From positions 1,550,001-1,614,000 of the forward strand of contig JAZAYU010000010.1 in NCBI GenBank assembly GCA_038501625.1: DNA of 64,000 nucleotides. The letters are read 5' to 3'. The position numbers and the translations under genes are program-made. The DNA comes from Corbicula japonica. Taxonomy: Eukaryota > Mollusca > Bivalvia > Venerida > Cyrenidae. The notes under the pieces were generated by a model. The model was not told the DNA's origin. It saw only the letters and a list, made by a program, of their open reading frames with translations, and searched no databases. Positions 37,859 to 50,064 of the stretch are shown here, piece after piece; position 1 is the first letter of the stretch; each line of letters starts with the position of its first letter.

Positions 37859-39263
37859 TTACTTTAGCTTTTATTACCAAGCTGTCTATTTAGCATACAG
37901 ATGCATGACTGTAACTTTGTTATCTGTTTTTAACAGTACAAGAATAAGTTATACTTGTTCACTTTCGGAGCCTGCTTAAAATGTATCCATTTATTGTGTA
38001 CTTTGAATCAAAATCATTTCGGATGCAATATTTCCAGAAATCTTTTGTTTCGGCCAGTATTTGGGTAGTTATTGATAATTTCCAACTTAATTGTTGAATT
38101 CCCCAAGAAAATTAAATATTGCTGCTCAAAAGAAGGGTTCAAGCAATCTCCCCCACCCCCCTGATACGCACATGCTACTACAACATGCGACGAACGATGA
38201 TAAATGATCATAAAATTACACGGTACTTTGACTTTTAAATGTCGTGATAATTAATTTTTATTGTAGTTGTGGGTCACATCGTAAATTTGGACTTCAATTA
38301 AAACTCCGGAAGATACAGGATATAAAATTCTTGGGATAAAAATTATTGCCCGGCACAGTTTTGAATGTGTGTTTCACCTGACGGTTCGTATTTTTGTGAC
38401 AGAACATGGCGCCGATTTCTGTTGTTCGTATTTTGCATTTTTCATCGTTCGTTTACCTGACAGTGCAAACAAGCCGCATCCGTTTAAAAGCACGCTGAAG
38501 ACAATATACGACAACTAGCAATTTACTTAGTTAATCTTCAATTAATTGCCAATTATCAAAACAACAGATTCTTTTTTTTTGCCCGGTGTCAGAATACATT
38601 CCTCGGCGATAATTAGACTGGCGCGCGCATGCATTTAACCGACTTGTTGGTATTTTTAAAGTGGGCGGAGCTTATTGTTTTAGCAAAACATGTTTTACTA
38701 TCTAATCATAAACGGTGTGACATGAAAGATTATAGGTGGGGTTTAAATTTACTATGACTGTCTACGTTGATGGTTGTGATTTTCTTTTTCGGAAGTCCGC
38801 TGGACGTATGTTATTGAGAAATTCGGCGGACGAGTTGTATATTAGCTGTAATTTATGGCGGTACGCTTGCTGTCGGTACTCAACTGTTGTTAAATCCACT
38901 TAAAACTGGCAGGCAGAATTCCCAACACGACGATAATCCAGTACCAGTAATGTTGAAGTTGACGACCAGGATACAGTGTCTGTGACGTAGCGAATCTAAA
39001 TTTAGTAACATTCCACAACTAATACTAGGTTGCGTACATACCTAATTTCTAACAAATATTCGTGAAAATTTTGCAGATTTTAGATGAAATAGATTAAACA
39101 TAACTATAAATTAAGCTTCTGTTTACGTTTTGCTAAAAAATTATCACTTTACAAGGGGTAAAGTGATTTTGGTTGGGGAAAAAATTTATGTTTTGGAATT
39201 TTTTTCCGGGGGAAGACGCCGACTATCGGCGTCAGTTTGTTAAGGAAAAAAACCCTGAGTGTT

Positions 39264-39300
39264 TGTCCATGCCTCATTATAATTATGTAGTCGATATGTG
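39264..39300. repeat. FB2 element, right piece of the split copy
   Basis: TGTCCATGCCTCATTATAAT continues the FB2 copy interrupted at 33347. Confidence 0.55.
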
Positions 39301-39719
39301 CACAAGAGGGTTTCACATAGCATGTTTTATATAGCAGAAAATTCCCCTACTTTTACAATTTGCACCATAAATCTCGTAGAAAACTATCTCATGTTAAATA
39401 CTGCAGATGATCTAATCTGATACATTTGCAATTTGTTTATTTTGCAAATCTTATTCAAGCAGATGTGATGATACAATGATGGAATTTGAATTGGAAGCCT
39501 GTAAATACTCTCAAAAGAAGGCAGAAAAAAGTTTGCTATAGTTATTATAGGGCTTGATAATGTGAGTCATTAGGTGATGAAAGATTGAACATTGTATGTT
39601 GCATTGATGTACAACAAATTTCGGAGAGTTGTAGAGTTCACATGTTCGGAGGTCTTGGTTGAAGCTGCATTTCACAGTGTGCAAATCTTTAGCTTTTGTT
39701 TCTTTTGACGAATGAAGAA

Positions 39720-39944
39720 TTAACACTTTACTTCATGGATAGGCCTTTAATCACATGCTCAACCAGTGTACCAGTGTAGATCCAGATCAGACAGCACCTC
39801 TGTATCTGCATCTACCCTATTTCCTTCTTGATCAGAATTAACCTTATGAATCTCAAAGTGAGCACTTTAGATCCAGTTCGCATGGACATGCTGGCTGATC
39901 TGGATCATACAATACAAGTGTATAATTATGGAGTAAAAAGTTAA
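39720..39944. repeat. FB2 foldback element
   Basis: TTAACACTTTACTTCATGGA start, CAGTGTAGATCCAGATCAG, TGGCTGATCTGGATC and TATGGAGTAAAAAGTTAA end. Confidence 0.75.
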
Positions 39945-40237
39945 ATTTTGGTTGTTTTTTTTTTCAACTTAAACTCTGTAACTGATGTTTCTAAGTGGCT
40001 TTTTGGGTTACATGTATGCTTATTTCACTCATCCATTCTGGCTTTGGTGGATCAATTTAAAAAATGGAGCTTATTTCCTTATACCACAATTCATTCAAAT
40101 TTCAAACTGACCTGATGCAATCATTGAGTGATCATTGAGTTCCTGGAAGAAGATACAGACCTTTGGACCTAAATTAGAATATGATTTGAATATTTTCCCT
40201 ATTGATTAAGCGTAAATGTTTGGCATGTAACATGTGC

Positions 40238-40378
40238 CTAAGATCATAAAACTGAGATTGGAGACCAGTCTCAAATCTCAAGAATCTGATTGGCTGAAAT
40301 GGCAACTGGTTGCCATTTCAGCCAATCAGTTGCTTGAGGTTTGAGACTGGTCTCTGGATTTAGTTTTATGATCTTGGG
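40238..40378. repeat. foldback element FB1, copy 6
   Basis: CTAAGATCATAAAACTGAG start, GGCAACTGGTTGCC centre and inverted end TTTTATGATCTTGGG. Near-perfect palindrome. Confidence 0.9.
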
Positions 40379-40634
40379 TGATTGTGTTCCAGGAAGAAGC
40401 CATAACTCTTTAGACTTGGATAAGAATGACCAGAATAATTTCCCCATTGATGAGTGTAAATGTTTGGCATTTAACATGGTGCTAAATATCCTCTGTTTGA
40501 TAGATGATATGATTATAGATCACTTTGATGTTATGAGGAACATATGGAACTCTATAGGCTTCTATTGTAGCATGTATGGTGTACATGTCTGGACATCAGT
40601 AGACCAAAATCAGCAAACACACTGTTCACTTTCT

Positions 40635-40925
40635 ATGCCCCCACTTTAAAAGAGGGGGCATATAGGTTTACCCTTGTCTGTCCATCCATCAGTCCATCTG
40701 TCCATCCGAATCTTGTCTAGCACATAACCCCAAAAGATCAGGACTGGTGTCAGTCATGAAACTTTACGGGCATAATAACCATCATGTGTTGTTGTGCACC
40801 TGTGGTTTTATTTCTGGCTACACCCATTAAACCAGAGTTATTGCCCCTTATTGACAATGACAACTGAGAGTGGGAGCATCTTTATCCTATGAACACAGCT
40901 CTATTTGAATCTTATGTCCTTATCC
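40635..40925 (+). mobile_element. short GGGGGCAT-ended element (pearl/Helitron-like relic)
   Basis: TATGCCCCCACTTTAAAAGA folds with GGGGGCATATAG, followed by a CTGTCCATCCATCAGTCC stretch; the right end is near GTGGGAGCATC. It has one internal unit and no array. The plan is like the 30303 element. Confidence 0.6.
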
Positions 40926-41402
40926 GACCGCATTGATCTTCTGGCTGATCTTGATATAAACTTGTGGCACTTCCAGGAATAAGCCACTGTGCCATACATG
41001 ATTTTGAAGGTGCTCTTTAACATATAATTATGGTCTAGCCATGGCACCATACATGATCTTCACTGTAGCACAGTGGTGCTCTACAGGTGTTGATTAAAAC
41101 TGTTTGTGTATAATTAGCTGTTGGCCAAACAGAAGCCACCTGAAGTCAAGTGCCAGCTTCTTGAAATGTTTGATACATTCCAGTGATATATCTATTCTTT
41201 CATGATAACAGTCTCCAATGATGTATTTTGAGTTTTATTTCATATTTTACAGCTGTTGGGTAAATTCCCAGATCTGGTAATTTCCAAGCATTAAGACATT
41301 GATTTATCTAGTTTTAATTTGTTGGTTTGGAGTTATTTTGAGGTGCCAAAAGAGAACAGTTCAAGAATTAATTTTTAACTCCTTTATTTTAAAAAGAGTT
41401 AA

Positions 41403-41875
41403 GAACAGGTACCAGGCCAGTTCCTGCTCCCCTATGGTGGATTCTTGCAACCCCTTAGGCTGGATCAAGCTGCAATAGGCTGATTCCTGCTGCCCCTAAT
41501 CCAATTTCTGCTGCACTAAGGCTGCTTCCTGCTTCCTCTAGGCCAACTTTTGCAGCCCCGGGCTGACTCCTGCAGCCCCTAGGCCAATTCCTGCTTCCAG
41601 GAATATAGGCTAATAACCGACAGTTCCTGCAGCCTCCAAGCCAATCCCTACAGCCTCTAGGGCAATTCCTACAGCCTCTATGTGACATATGATCTGGATC
41701 CACAATTCTAACTGTCCCTAGGCCATTTCCTGCAGCCTCTAGGCCAAATGCAATGCTATAATGCCTATTCCTACTGCCTAAAGGCCAATTTCTACTGTCC
41801 CTTGGGCCAATTCCTGCAGCCTCTAGACCAATTCCTGCAGTCTATAGGCTGATTCCTGTAGCCTACATTGTGTTT
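41403..41875 (+). repeat. degenerate minisatellite, ~20-25-bp unit
   Basis: Variants of CTAGGCCAATTCCTGCAGC recur about 20 times with spacing that drifts. A long minus-strand frame here only reflects the repeat. Confidence 0.8.
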
Positions 41876-42451
41876 TATGCAAAAATGAACATTTTGAGCA
41901 GGATCAGAACAGAAGGCAGCAAAGAGCAGATCTTGCTACAACAGAAGAATAAGAATTTAAACACAGAGAACAAAAACACCTGCAATAACACCTCAACAGA
42001 GGAAATGTAGATGATATTAAACCAAACCACCTGAATATTTCAGCTATTTGTCATTGAACTTTCATTTCTTGTTATCTTAGAATTACTGAAAAGCTGCCAT
42101 ATTATCTTATTGTTTAATTAATTCTCCCAGATTTGCTATATTGCCAACACAGCAAGAAAAAACCATACACTGCATGCCTTGAAAATGAATAATATAGGTC
42201 AAAGATATTAGTGTAGATATGTTGGTTCTGGAATTTTCATTGACTGGAACTCTTTAAATATTGGTGATTATTATTTTTATAAGCTAGTGGATATATTCAT
42301 AGACTTTGGAGTTTATAATGGTTAGTATTGTTTTTTTTCAACTTTTGAAACATTACTGTCAGAGGCCATGCACATTAATAATTAAACCAGTACTGTAATT
42401 TTTTTGCTTGACAATGCCATTAGCTTCTTATGTTTTATTGTTTTTGTGCTT

Positions 42452-42730
42452 TTGCATGCAATATCTGTCCAGTTTATGGGTGTGTTCTTGCTAATTCACT
42501 AAGACAACTTGAACTTGATTGTTCATGACTGTGAGAACCTGTTGGGACGAGTGTGAGTTCGGTGCTTGCTGGAACCTGGTTCAAACACCCCATGCTCTTT
42601 TTTCCATTGTTTGTGGAGTCTTATTTGAAATTGATCATTTTATAAACCTTTGCTCTCTTTTCCTATACATTTTAGCTGCATTGAGAAGCTGTGTTTTCTG
42701 GGTGTAGCAAGTCCTTTTATAATATTAGTT
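42452..42730 (+). repeat. SINE-like repeat copy
   Basis: GCATGCAATAT, TTCACTAAGACAACTTGAAC and a B-box-like GAACCTGGTTCAAACACC, then TTGTTTGTGGAGTCTT. It pairs with 11838-12120 and its tail with 30165-30260. Confidence 0.45.
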
Positions 42731-42949
42731 CACTTTTTTATATCCTTTACTTTTGACTCTGTACAGTGCCAGTCTGTCTATGTATTTTCTTGGCATTATA
42801 AACAGAAGGGATGGGAGCCACAGATAAATGATAAGCTGCTACACAATATACAAGATGTATTGGCCAAAGTCATGCCTAATCTGCTTGTTAAACTTGCCAG
42901 CTATCCCAGGCTGAATTATTTATTAGATGACCCAGCTATCCCAGGGCCC

Positions 42950-43059
42950 AAGATCATAAAATTTAGTTTGGAGACCAGTCTAAAACTAGTCACCATTTCA
43001 GCCAATCAGATGCTTGAGATTTTAGACTGGTCTCCAGATTTAGTTTTATGAACATGGGT
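42950..43059. repeat. foldback element FB1, copy 7 (left arm shortened)
   Basis: CCAAGATCATAAAATTTAG start, TCACCATTTCAGCCAATCAG and end TTTTATGAACATGGG. Confidence 0.8.
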
Positions 43060-44435
43060 AAAGGCTAAATTATTTATGAGATGAATGGTCAATGGGCCAT
43101 TCTTTGCCTCACCCAGCATGTGTCAATGGACTTTTATTGGTGTTGATAAATGAATATTTTCATTCACCTAGGGAGGCTGTATGATGGGGCTCAAAATGGT
43201 TGGTTTTGATAAATGTTCATTTCAGTGTCAAAATTGCTATAGCTATATATAGCTATTGTATAATGTATTGCTTGCAAGACAGCAACTGTTGTACCTACTA
43301 AATGTTACAGTTAAACAGTCAATGATCAACCCTCGATATGCTCAGTGGAATGTTTTTTAAGTGTGCATAAAAAACATGCTTTATAAATGAAATCTAGTGT
43401 AATGTTTCATTCTCTTGATTTTTTTCAACATGGTTGCAAATAATGATGAAATTTAAAGATAAAATTGATTGAATTCTTATTTAAGATTGCAACATTTATT
43501 ATGAAAAACAGAAAAGAAGTAAAAAGATCATATTTGAAATGAATTTTCAAACACACTATATTCAAATGTGACACATGAATGCCGAACCTATGGTCTTGGA
43601 TACTTGCAGTGTATTTTTTACTCTAAAGGAAAGAACCTATGCCCAGTAATTTAAAGGAAATATACTGTAATGAGGAATAAAAAATCATGATTTTATAAAT
43701 AACTTTTTTGGGGAAAGAGAAAGTTTGAGAGGAGAATTGACCTGTTGATGGCTTTTTCTTAAACTTTAAATGCAAGAACCTTGCTTGACAGCATTTACAG
43801 AATAACCAGGTTACTCAGGAAGTGCAAAGATACAAGTTTGCATTCTGGTCCATTATCATAGTTGAAACAATGGTGTTCGTCTGTTACCCCCTTAATTCCT
43901 GTAACAGATTTCGCAGTACATGTATGTACAGATGCAGCAGTGTTCAGTGAACAGTGTGTTGACCTAGATCAGACCTTGCCTATACATTGCTGATTTGGGT
44001 CTATACTAATCTGGGTCTACTCTGTGAACAAAAAAGACTTAATGGTGTGGCTTGTGCAAACAGAAGGTCATAAACCCTGTAACATTGGCAAAAAAATGGA
44101 TTGAAAATTAATAACAGTAATTTGATCTTAACAAAAATAAGCCTGTTAATTTCACAATCTTATGTAGTTTATCTCTCACTAGGAAATGAACATTTTGTAC
44201 AATTTGTTGAAATAAGATTTAAGTTAAACATGTTTTTTTCAGCTTGCTTATCATAGAGATAAGATAGATCAAGTGCCTGTTTTTTGCTGTTGATTTTTTG
44301 CATAATGTATAGTGGCTTATCCTGAAAGTGGAGTAGTCTAGAATCTGGAAGTATTATAATGTGTCAGCTGATGCAAGTTATGAATTTAATCCTGTTGATT
44401 AAAGCCATTTTATTTGAAAGTAAATTATATTTTAA
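43060..44435. other. intronic DNA, no intact element
   Basis: A/T-rich. One FB2-like scrap (GAACAGTGTGTTGACCTAG) lies near 43950. No exon was seen. Confidence 0.5.
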
Positions 44436-44632
44436 AAAAAACTGTGTAGATCCAGATCAGCTGGCACATCTGTGTCATCTGATTAGGATCTACACTTTTT
44501 GTTGATAAATCAGATTAATTTTGACCAAGGAGCAAATCTTGTAGATCCTGATCACATGCAATTGATGTGCTGGCTGATCTGGATTTTCACTGTTCGCGCA
44601 TGCAATATAACTCAGATGGAGTAAAGGTTTAA
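44436..44632. repeat. FB2 element, left end missing
   Basis: CTGTGTAGATCCAGATCAGC to CAGATGGAGTAAAGG. Confidence 0.75.
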
Positions 44633-44872
44633 AGATTGAGATGGTTCTGAAAGTTCTCGAAAAACTTTTTTCACATAACTTTGTAATTAATCATCAATTT
44701 CCTAATTTGCATTCAGTTGTTAGCATACAGCTGTTACATTTTTGTTAATTGATTTTGATTAAAATCAAGGTACATAAATCTTTGTTTACTTAATGCCTTT
44801 ATCAGTTTATTTGTAAGAGTTAAGTGCCCTTGTATAGCTCAAAAGCTGGACACGAAGTCATATCTAGGGCTG

Positions 44873-45001
44873 AAGATTATATAACTGTGATTAGAAACCT
44901 GAGTCTCAAATCTCAAGGATCTTATTGGCTGAAATGGCGACCAGTCCTTGAAGGCTTGAGATTTGTGACTGGTTTCCATTCTCAGTTTTATAACCTTGGG
45001 C
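44873..45001. repeat. foldback element FB1, copy 8
   Basis: GAAGATTATATAACTGTG start and TTTTATAACCTTGGG end; the right arm lacks the segment next to the centre. Confidence 0.8.
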
Positions 45002-45166
45002 ACTGGGCACATGTCCAGGATTGACATAATATCAATTAAGATATGCATTGATATGTGTAAGATGGGGAAATGCTGGATTAACTTGTAGCCCGAAACAGAT
45101 TAGCAAGTTACGGTAGTGTAAGAAATTAATCTGTCAGCTTTAACTTTGCTAAGTGTGGCAGGTATG

Positions 45167-45408
45167 TTAACCCTTTCCTGTATCGACATACCTTTATTGC
45201 TAGGGCAAACAGTTTAGATTTAGATCAGCCAGCACATCTATGCCGTCTGATCAGGATCTAAACTGTTTGCTTTTTGATTTGTTAGGTTATTTCTGACCAT
45301 AATGCGACCAGTGCAGATCCTGATCAGAAAGCATGGATGTGCTGGCTGATCCGGATCTACACTGGTCACACCTGCGTAAAAATGCGTATATATCAAGGAA
45401 AGGGTTAA
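45167..45408. repeat. FB2 foldback element, near-complete
   Basis: 242 bases from TTAACCCTTTCCTGTATCG to TCAAGGAAAGGGTTAA. TTAA is at both ends and the arms are symmetric. It shows that the MITE-disrupted copy at 25369 had the same left end. Confidence 0.88.
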
Positions 45409-45526
45409 ATGTGTTAACCAACACAACTTAAGTGTCATATCTGAGACAATTGTAGACCCGGATCAGTCAGTCTTTGCAGTTATGTTAATAGAATTATGTA
45501 AATGACCCATATTAATATATGAGTCC

Positions 45527-45727
45527 ATTTACTCCATGAGATATGGATGTTATCCTATGGGCAAACAGTGTAGATCCAGATCAGCGGGCACATCGCACTG
45601 TTCACCTTTAGATTATTGTGGTTATTTCCGACCTAGAAGCAAATGCCGGGCTGATTGTCGGACAACATGGATATAACGGCTGATATGGATCTGCTCTGTT
45701 CATGATAAAATGCGTAGTAATAAGTTA
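45527..45727. repeat. FB2 element, degenerate
   Basis: TTTACTCCATGAG, GTGTAGATCCAGATCAGCGG, GGCTGATATGGATC and AAGTTAA end. Confidence 0.65.
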
Positions 45728-46384
45728 AATTAATTTATTAGCTGTATCACATATGCTGACAGTGTAGATCTGTATCATACACTGGTCACACATGATATAT
45801 GTAAGCCTTATGCACCAAGTAAATGTATGTTAGAATCTAGATTTTAAGCATAAGTTTCTTTCATGATTTTGCATTATAAGCTAATTTGAAATCAGAATTT
45901 AAGTCATAGCGTATAGCACCGAAGTTTATCTAATCTTGATTGACAATATTTATACTAAGTCAAGACATCTTAATTGCCAGTTCTGTAGTCAGGTACACCA
46001 ACGTTAAACTTGTTACCGTATTAAGACACCTGTCATTCCGTGATTTACAGCCATTCCGTATCAATGAACATCAGCTTTTAAAGATAAGTTATCGACTGAG
46101 ACCTGCATAATCGAACCACAATTTACTTTTTTCTTTACTTTTGGAAACAGAGTAGATCCATTTTTGCATGCAGAGCCGTAATCTGTGCTTAAACTTAAAG
46201 TTCACTTATTCTCTGCCTTAAAATAGCCCCTAAAGTGCTTCTGTCTCAACTTGAGTCACATTACATCCCAGTATAAGTTCTGATGAACCTGCTTGCAGTT
46301 TTATTAGGGTCTACAGTGTTCACTTGTCAATTACACAGCTATGTTGTATGAATGGATTGGAAAAAAAAAACCTTTAACTTCGCT

Positions 46385-46805
46385 ATTGCTTTTATCTTAT
46401 GTGTAATGAGTCTAGATCCAGATCAGCCTGGACATCATTCTGTTCATGCAGTCTAATCAGGATGTTCATTATTCCTTGTCAGGGCTTTTTTTTTTACTGC
46501 CTGCGGAAGGGGCCTACGCCTTTATAATTCTGGGGAAAATAGCATGCTTTTTTCTCTGAAAGGGTATGAAAAAAACATGATGTAAAGTTACTTTTTGGGG
46601 GAAAACTGCATGATTTTAAAGAAATTTTCTGAGTGGAAGGTGCCCATAAATGGCCCCTAGTAAAGAAGGAAAAAAAGCCCTGCTTGTTTGTCCATCATGT
46701 TATTTCTGACCAATCAGTGAACAGAGTAATTATCTATCTAGATCAGCCTGCACAGATTTTCAGGGTGATCTGAATCTTCATCTGGTGCCCATGCTATAAA
46801 AGGCA
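46385..46805. repeat. FB2 element split by a CAGGGC MITE
   Basis: Left part GTCTAGATCCAGATCAGCC to 46479; right part from TTGTCCATCATGTTATTTC to CATGCTATAAAAGGC. Confidence 0.65.
46480..46682. mobile_element. 203-bp CAGGGCTTTTTT MITE, CTTGT duplication
   Basis: Inverted ends CAGGGCTTTTTTTTTTACT and GGAAAAAAAGCCCTG are flanked by CTTGT on both sides (46475-46479, 46683-46687). The interior has paired GGGGAAAAT- and TTTTTGGGGGAAA-like stretches. Its ends resemble those of the 33348-39257 element, and a partial relative is at 57172. Confidence 0.82.
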
Positions 46806-46812
46806 TATCCCA

Positions 46813-47188
46813 TAACCCTTTCCTCCATATATATGCCTTAATGCAGTGGGCTAAAAGTATAGATCCGGACCAGCTAACACATTAAAATTTTGTGCCATCT
46901 GATCAGAATCTATGCTATGCCTTTTTATGTGTTATTTAATAACCCTTTCCTCTATATATATGCCTTTATGCGTTATGCCAAATGTATAGATCCAGACCAG
47001 CTAAAACATTAATTTTGTGCCATCTGATCAGGATCTAGACTGGTTGCCTTTTATTTATTAGGTTATTTTTTACCAGAGAGCAAACAGTGCAGATCCTGAT
47101 CAAATGGCCGCACATATGTCCCAGCTGATCTGAATGTACATTGTTTTCACATTTGATAAAATGCATATATATCAGGAGTAATGGTTAA
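46813..47188. repeat. two adjacent FB2 elements
   Basis: A truncated copy starting AACCCTTTCCTCCATATAT at 46813 is followed at 46941 by a second AACCCTTTCCTCTATATA copy ending GGAGTAATGGTTAA. Confidence 0.75.
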
Positions 47189-47805
47189 AGTAAAGGGGTT
47201 AATAAGTTAATTGGTATGAAGTTGTTTCGTACACTAATTAGTACACTGACCTTGACAATCAATCATTAGTAAACATATGAATCGGCCTTTTCCCCTCTGG
47301 TTAAAACATCTTTTACCTTTTTCTAAAGATGTAAACATCTGAAACATTTATACAAATTTTATTATGGAAATAAGAATGAATATTGCTGTACTAAATTATA
47401 GTCAATTTGTTAAAATTCAACCATGTGCAACGATGTGGGTCTATGTATAAAGAAAGTTTCTTTTGAATTTTTAAATTAACGGCTCAAGGCCAACCAGAAA
47501 AATCATTACGCTATTAAATATTTGACACCGGTTGTTATCATTGGGTGTCGATCCGAGATTTAAAGTTTGTATTCTTAAGTGGTTTAAATTTACGCTGATA
47601 TTAAACAAATATAGAATATTGATGTTTTATCCAGTTTGAATACTTCCAAAGATAGAGTTTATAGTAGAGACACAAACAGGTTATTGATTGGTTTAGAAAC
47701 TGCGGAAAGTTCATCCAGCGTTTTATCTGCTGGACATGGTACTATAGACATTAAAAGTGTTTAGTTTGGTTTAGCAAAGTTTGTGGAAAAGGAATATTCA
47801 GAGAA

Positions 47806-47832
47806 ATGGAGGACCAACACACTGGGAAAAAG
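47806..47832 (+). CDS. CRMP: candidate exon 1C: third alternative start
   Basis: A short open segment, MEDQHTGKK, ends at a donor-like AAG|gtacat in phase 0, so it could splice to exon 2 at 53365 and give a protein starting nine residues before SAQSRLF. The surrounding 300 bases contain none of the repeats that fill the intron on both sides, as expected for a first exon with a promoter. Against it, the donor is not strong and no homologous N-terminus is known to me. It could be chance. RNA 5' ends mapping here would decide. Confidence 0.35.
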
Positions 47833-48665
47833 GTACATAATTTTTGATTATGTTTTATGCTGCTGTTTTGCATAAAAAACAGCACATCATGTCCTGTGCA
47901 TTTGTTATCTCAGGTGATTTTTTCATACAAAGTTATTGCTACACAATACCTTTGTTAAAGGTTCAAGGTTATTTTGATGAAATTTTAATTAAAATCTCTT
48001 GAATTTTTCCTGACTTTAGCTCAAGATAGAATTTCAGAAAAGTTTTAGTAATTGTGCGAATTACAGCATGTGTATAGCATGTGTTACAAATTTTTTTATA
48101 AAATGATGTTTCCCGGGGCTGTTACAGAATCAAGGTTCTGCTAAAGCATTGAACGTGATAAATATTTAACTTTCATATCCAAAATTTTGATATCGATAGT
48201 AAAAAAAGCTTGAATTCAATTCAAATCATGTTAAATACATGTAGTTTTTAAATCATGTTCAAGGAAATCTTAACTAACAAATACAGATCTATTGCAAATA
48301 CAACATTGGCAAAGTTGTTTTTGCATAGTATAATTTCATTTTAGACTGGTTGCACAATTAAATTGCAAATTGGTTTTGACTTTTGGACCTGTTGCAGCTA
48401 TTTGCCATGCCGTTGCAAGGTGGTGAATCATACAGTTAGCATTGATTTTATGATTTCTCCATTTATTGTCCGCGTAACAGCAGTGAAAATGTTTGTAAAT
48501 GCTCTAGTCTGGTCTATTATTCATTAATGATAATGGGACAGTGACGTCACAACACAATAGCATTGCTGGTCCCTAAATTACCTGCTAAATATAAGTTACA
48601 CACTTGCCTTTCTTTTGTTTTGAGCCAGTTTATTCACTGTTCACAGGTGTGTTTTACAGATATGT

Positions 48666-48915
48666 ATAAACCCTTTAATCTATTTATACACCTTAATGGC
48701 ATGGTAAACACTGTAGATCCAGATCATCTAGCATATCTATGCCTTTTGATCAGGATCTACCCTTTTTCTCTTAGAATCATTAGGTTACTTCTGACCAAGA
48801 AGCTCACAGGTTAAATCCAGATCAGATGGCACAAATGTGCTAGCTGATCTGGATCTACACTCACTGGTCGCACATGTGATAATACTTATTTAAAATATTT
48901 TGTAGAGGGATAACT
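48666..48915. repeat. FB2 foldback element
   Basis: AACCCTTTAATCTATTTATA start, CACTGTAGATCCAGATCATC and GCTGATCTGGATCTACACTC arms; the right end is worn. Confidence 0.75.
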
Positions 48916-49689
48916 GAATAGGGAACAATGTACCAATGTACTGAAGAAATGTAATGGACTGCCTATTGTTCAGTTTGAACCAGTTCATTCACTGTACACA
49001 GGGGTGTTTTACTGAAATGAATTCAGTGAATATTTGAATGATGCGCAGTGTAGACCTTGATCAGACTGCACAGTTGCATGAGCTGATCGAGGTCTACAGT
49101 TGTTGCAATTGAGACAAAACAACTGCGCTTAATACTTAAATGGTTGATAGTGGAACAAATCAGTGTGTGTACAGTATTCATCGTCATGTTTGTTGATGAT
49201 TAAGTCATGTTAAAATTAAGATTTGCACTACCTGTTTAGAAGAGGTCTCGGTACATGTTAATTATATTCTGTCTCAAATAATAATGACCTTGCTAAGACA
49301 AATGTCCAGTGTTGACTTTGTCAGCCCTAAAACTGTGTAGATTGAGATAAATCAGTGCATGTTTGCAGTCTTATCGGAGTCGGCATTGTACCTAAGGATC
49401 TGTGAAATGAGCCATTTTTCATGGTTGTCTTAGGGGCCCTGGATCATAAAACTAAGAACTTGGGACCTGACTTAAATAACAACTAGAACTGCCAGATTTT
49501 TTTCCCTTTAACGATTCAAACCATGAAGTTTTGTCAGGGTCAAAGGTCAAGGTTACAGTCTTATGGTTCAGCCTGTCCATCACAGGCCTAATTTTGATCA
49601 CAGCTTGCATCGACTAGAATTTAATAAACAGCTTTTATTTGTATAATTGTACATGTTTCCAAAACCAGGGATAATAAAATATAATAATA

Positions 49690-50064
49690 AAATAATAAAA
49701 CTGAGATAAGAGACCTTTCTCAAATCTCTAGCACCAGTTTGGTTGAAATGGAGACTGGTCTTTTTTTTTAACCCTTTACTCTATAGATACACCTTTATTG
49801 CATGGGGAACAGTGTAGATCCGAATCAGCCGGCACTTCTGTGCCATCTGATCAGGATCTGCACGTCCCACTTTTAGATTCATTAGGTTATTTCTGACCCA
49901 GATGCAACCAGTGCAAATCAACATCAGGTGAACACATTTGCCGGCTGATTTGGATCTACTCTGGTCACACAGGCGTTAGTGGCGTATATATGGTGTAAAG
50001 GGTTAACCAGTTAGATGCTTGAGAATTGAGACAGGTCTCCAGTTTTAAGTTTAATAATCATAGG
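49690..50064. repeat. foldback element FB1, copy 9, split near its centre by FB2
   Basis: The left arm (49690-49762) and right arm (50007-50064) are separated by a complete FB2 at 49767-50006 that sits near the FB1 centre. Confidence 0.8.
49767..50006. repeat. FB2 element inserted in FB1
   Basis: TTAACCCTTTACTCTATAGA to ATGGTGTAAAGGGTTAA, TTAA at both ends. Confidence 0.85.

Larger units (their letters stand above)
33348..39257. mobile_element. 5.9-kb inserted element with CAGGGTTTTTTT ends, AGTGTT duplication
   Basis: Left end CAGGGTTTTTTTTAAGGAAG; right end GTTAAGGAAAAAAACCCTG. AGTGTT is duplicated at 33342-33347 and 39258-39263. The inner ends carry GAAGACGC and GGGGAA motifs on both sides. 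The same terminal style is seen in the 203-bp copy at 46480. Its own non-array sequence is about 1.5 kb; the rest is a second element inserted at 33512. No transposase was recognised. Confidence 0.75.

Noticed and set aside
41455..41703. Minus-strand Gly/Cys/Arg-rich frame resembling a structural protein
   Set aside because: It arises from the ~20-25-bp minisatellite; the frame has no independent support.
42650..43051. 133-codon + strand frame
   Set aside because: It runs from a SINE-like repeat into an FB1 foldback, so it is a chance frame through repeats.
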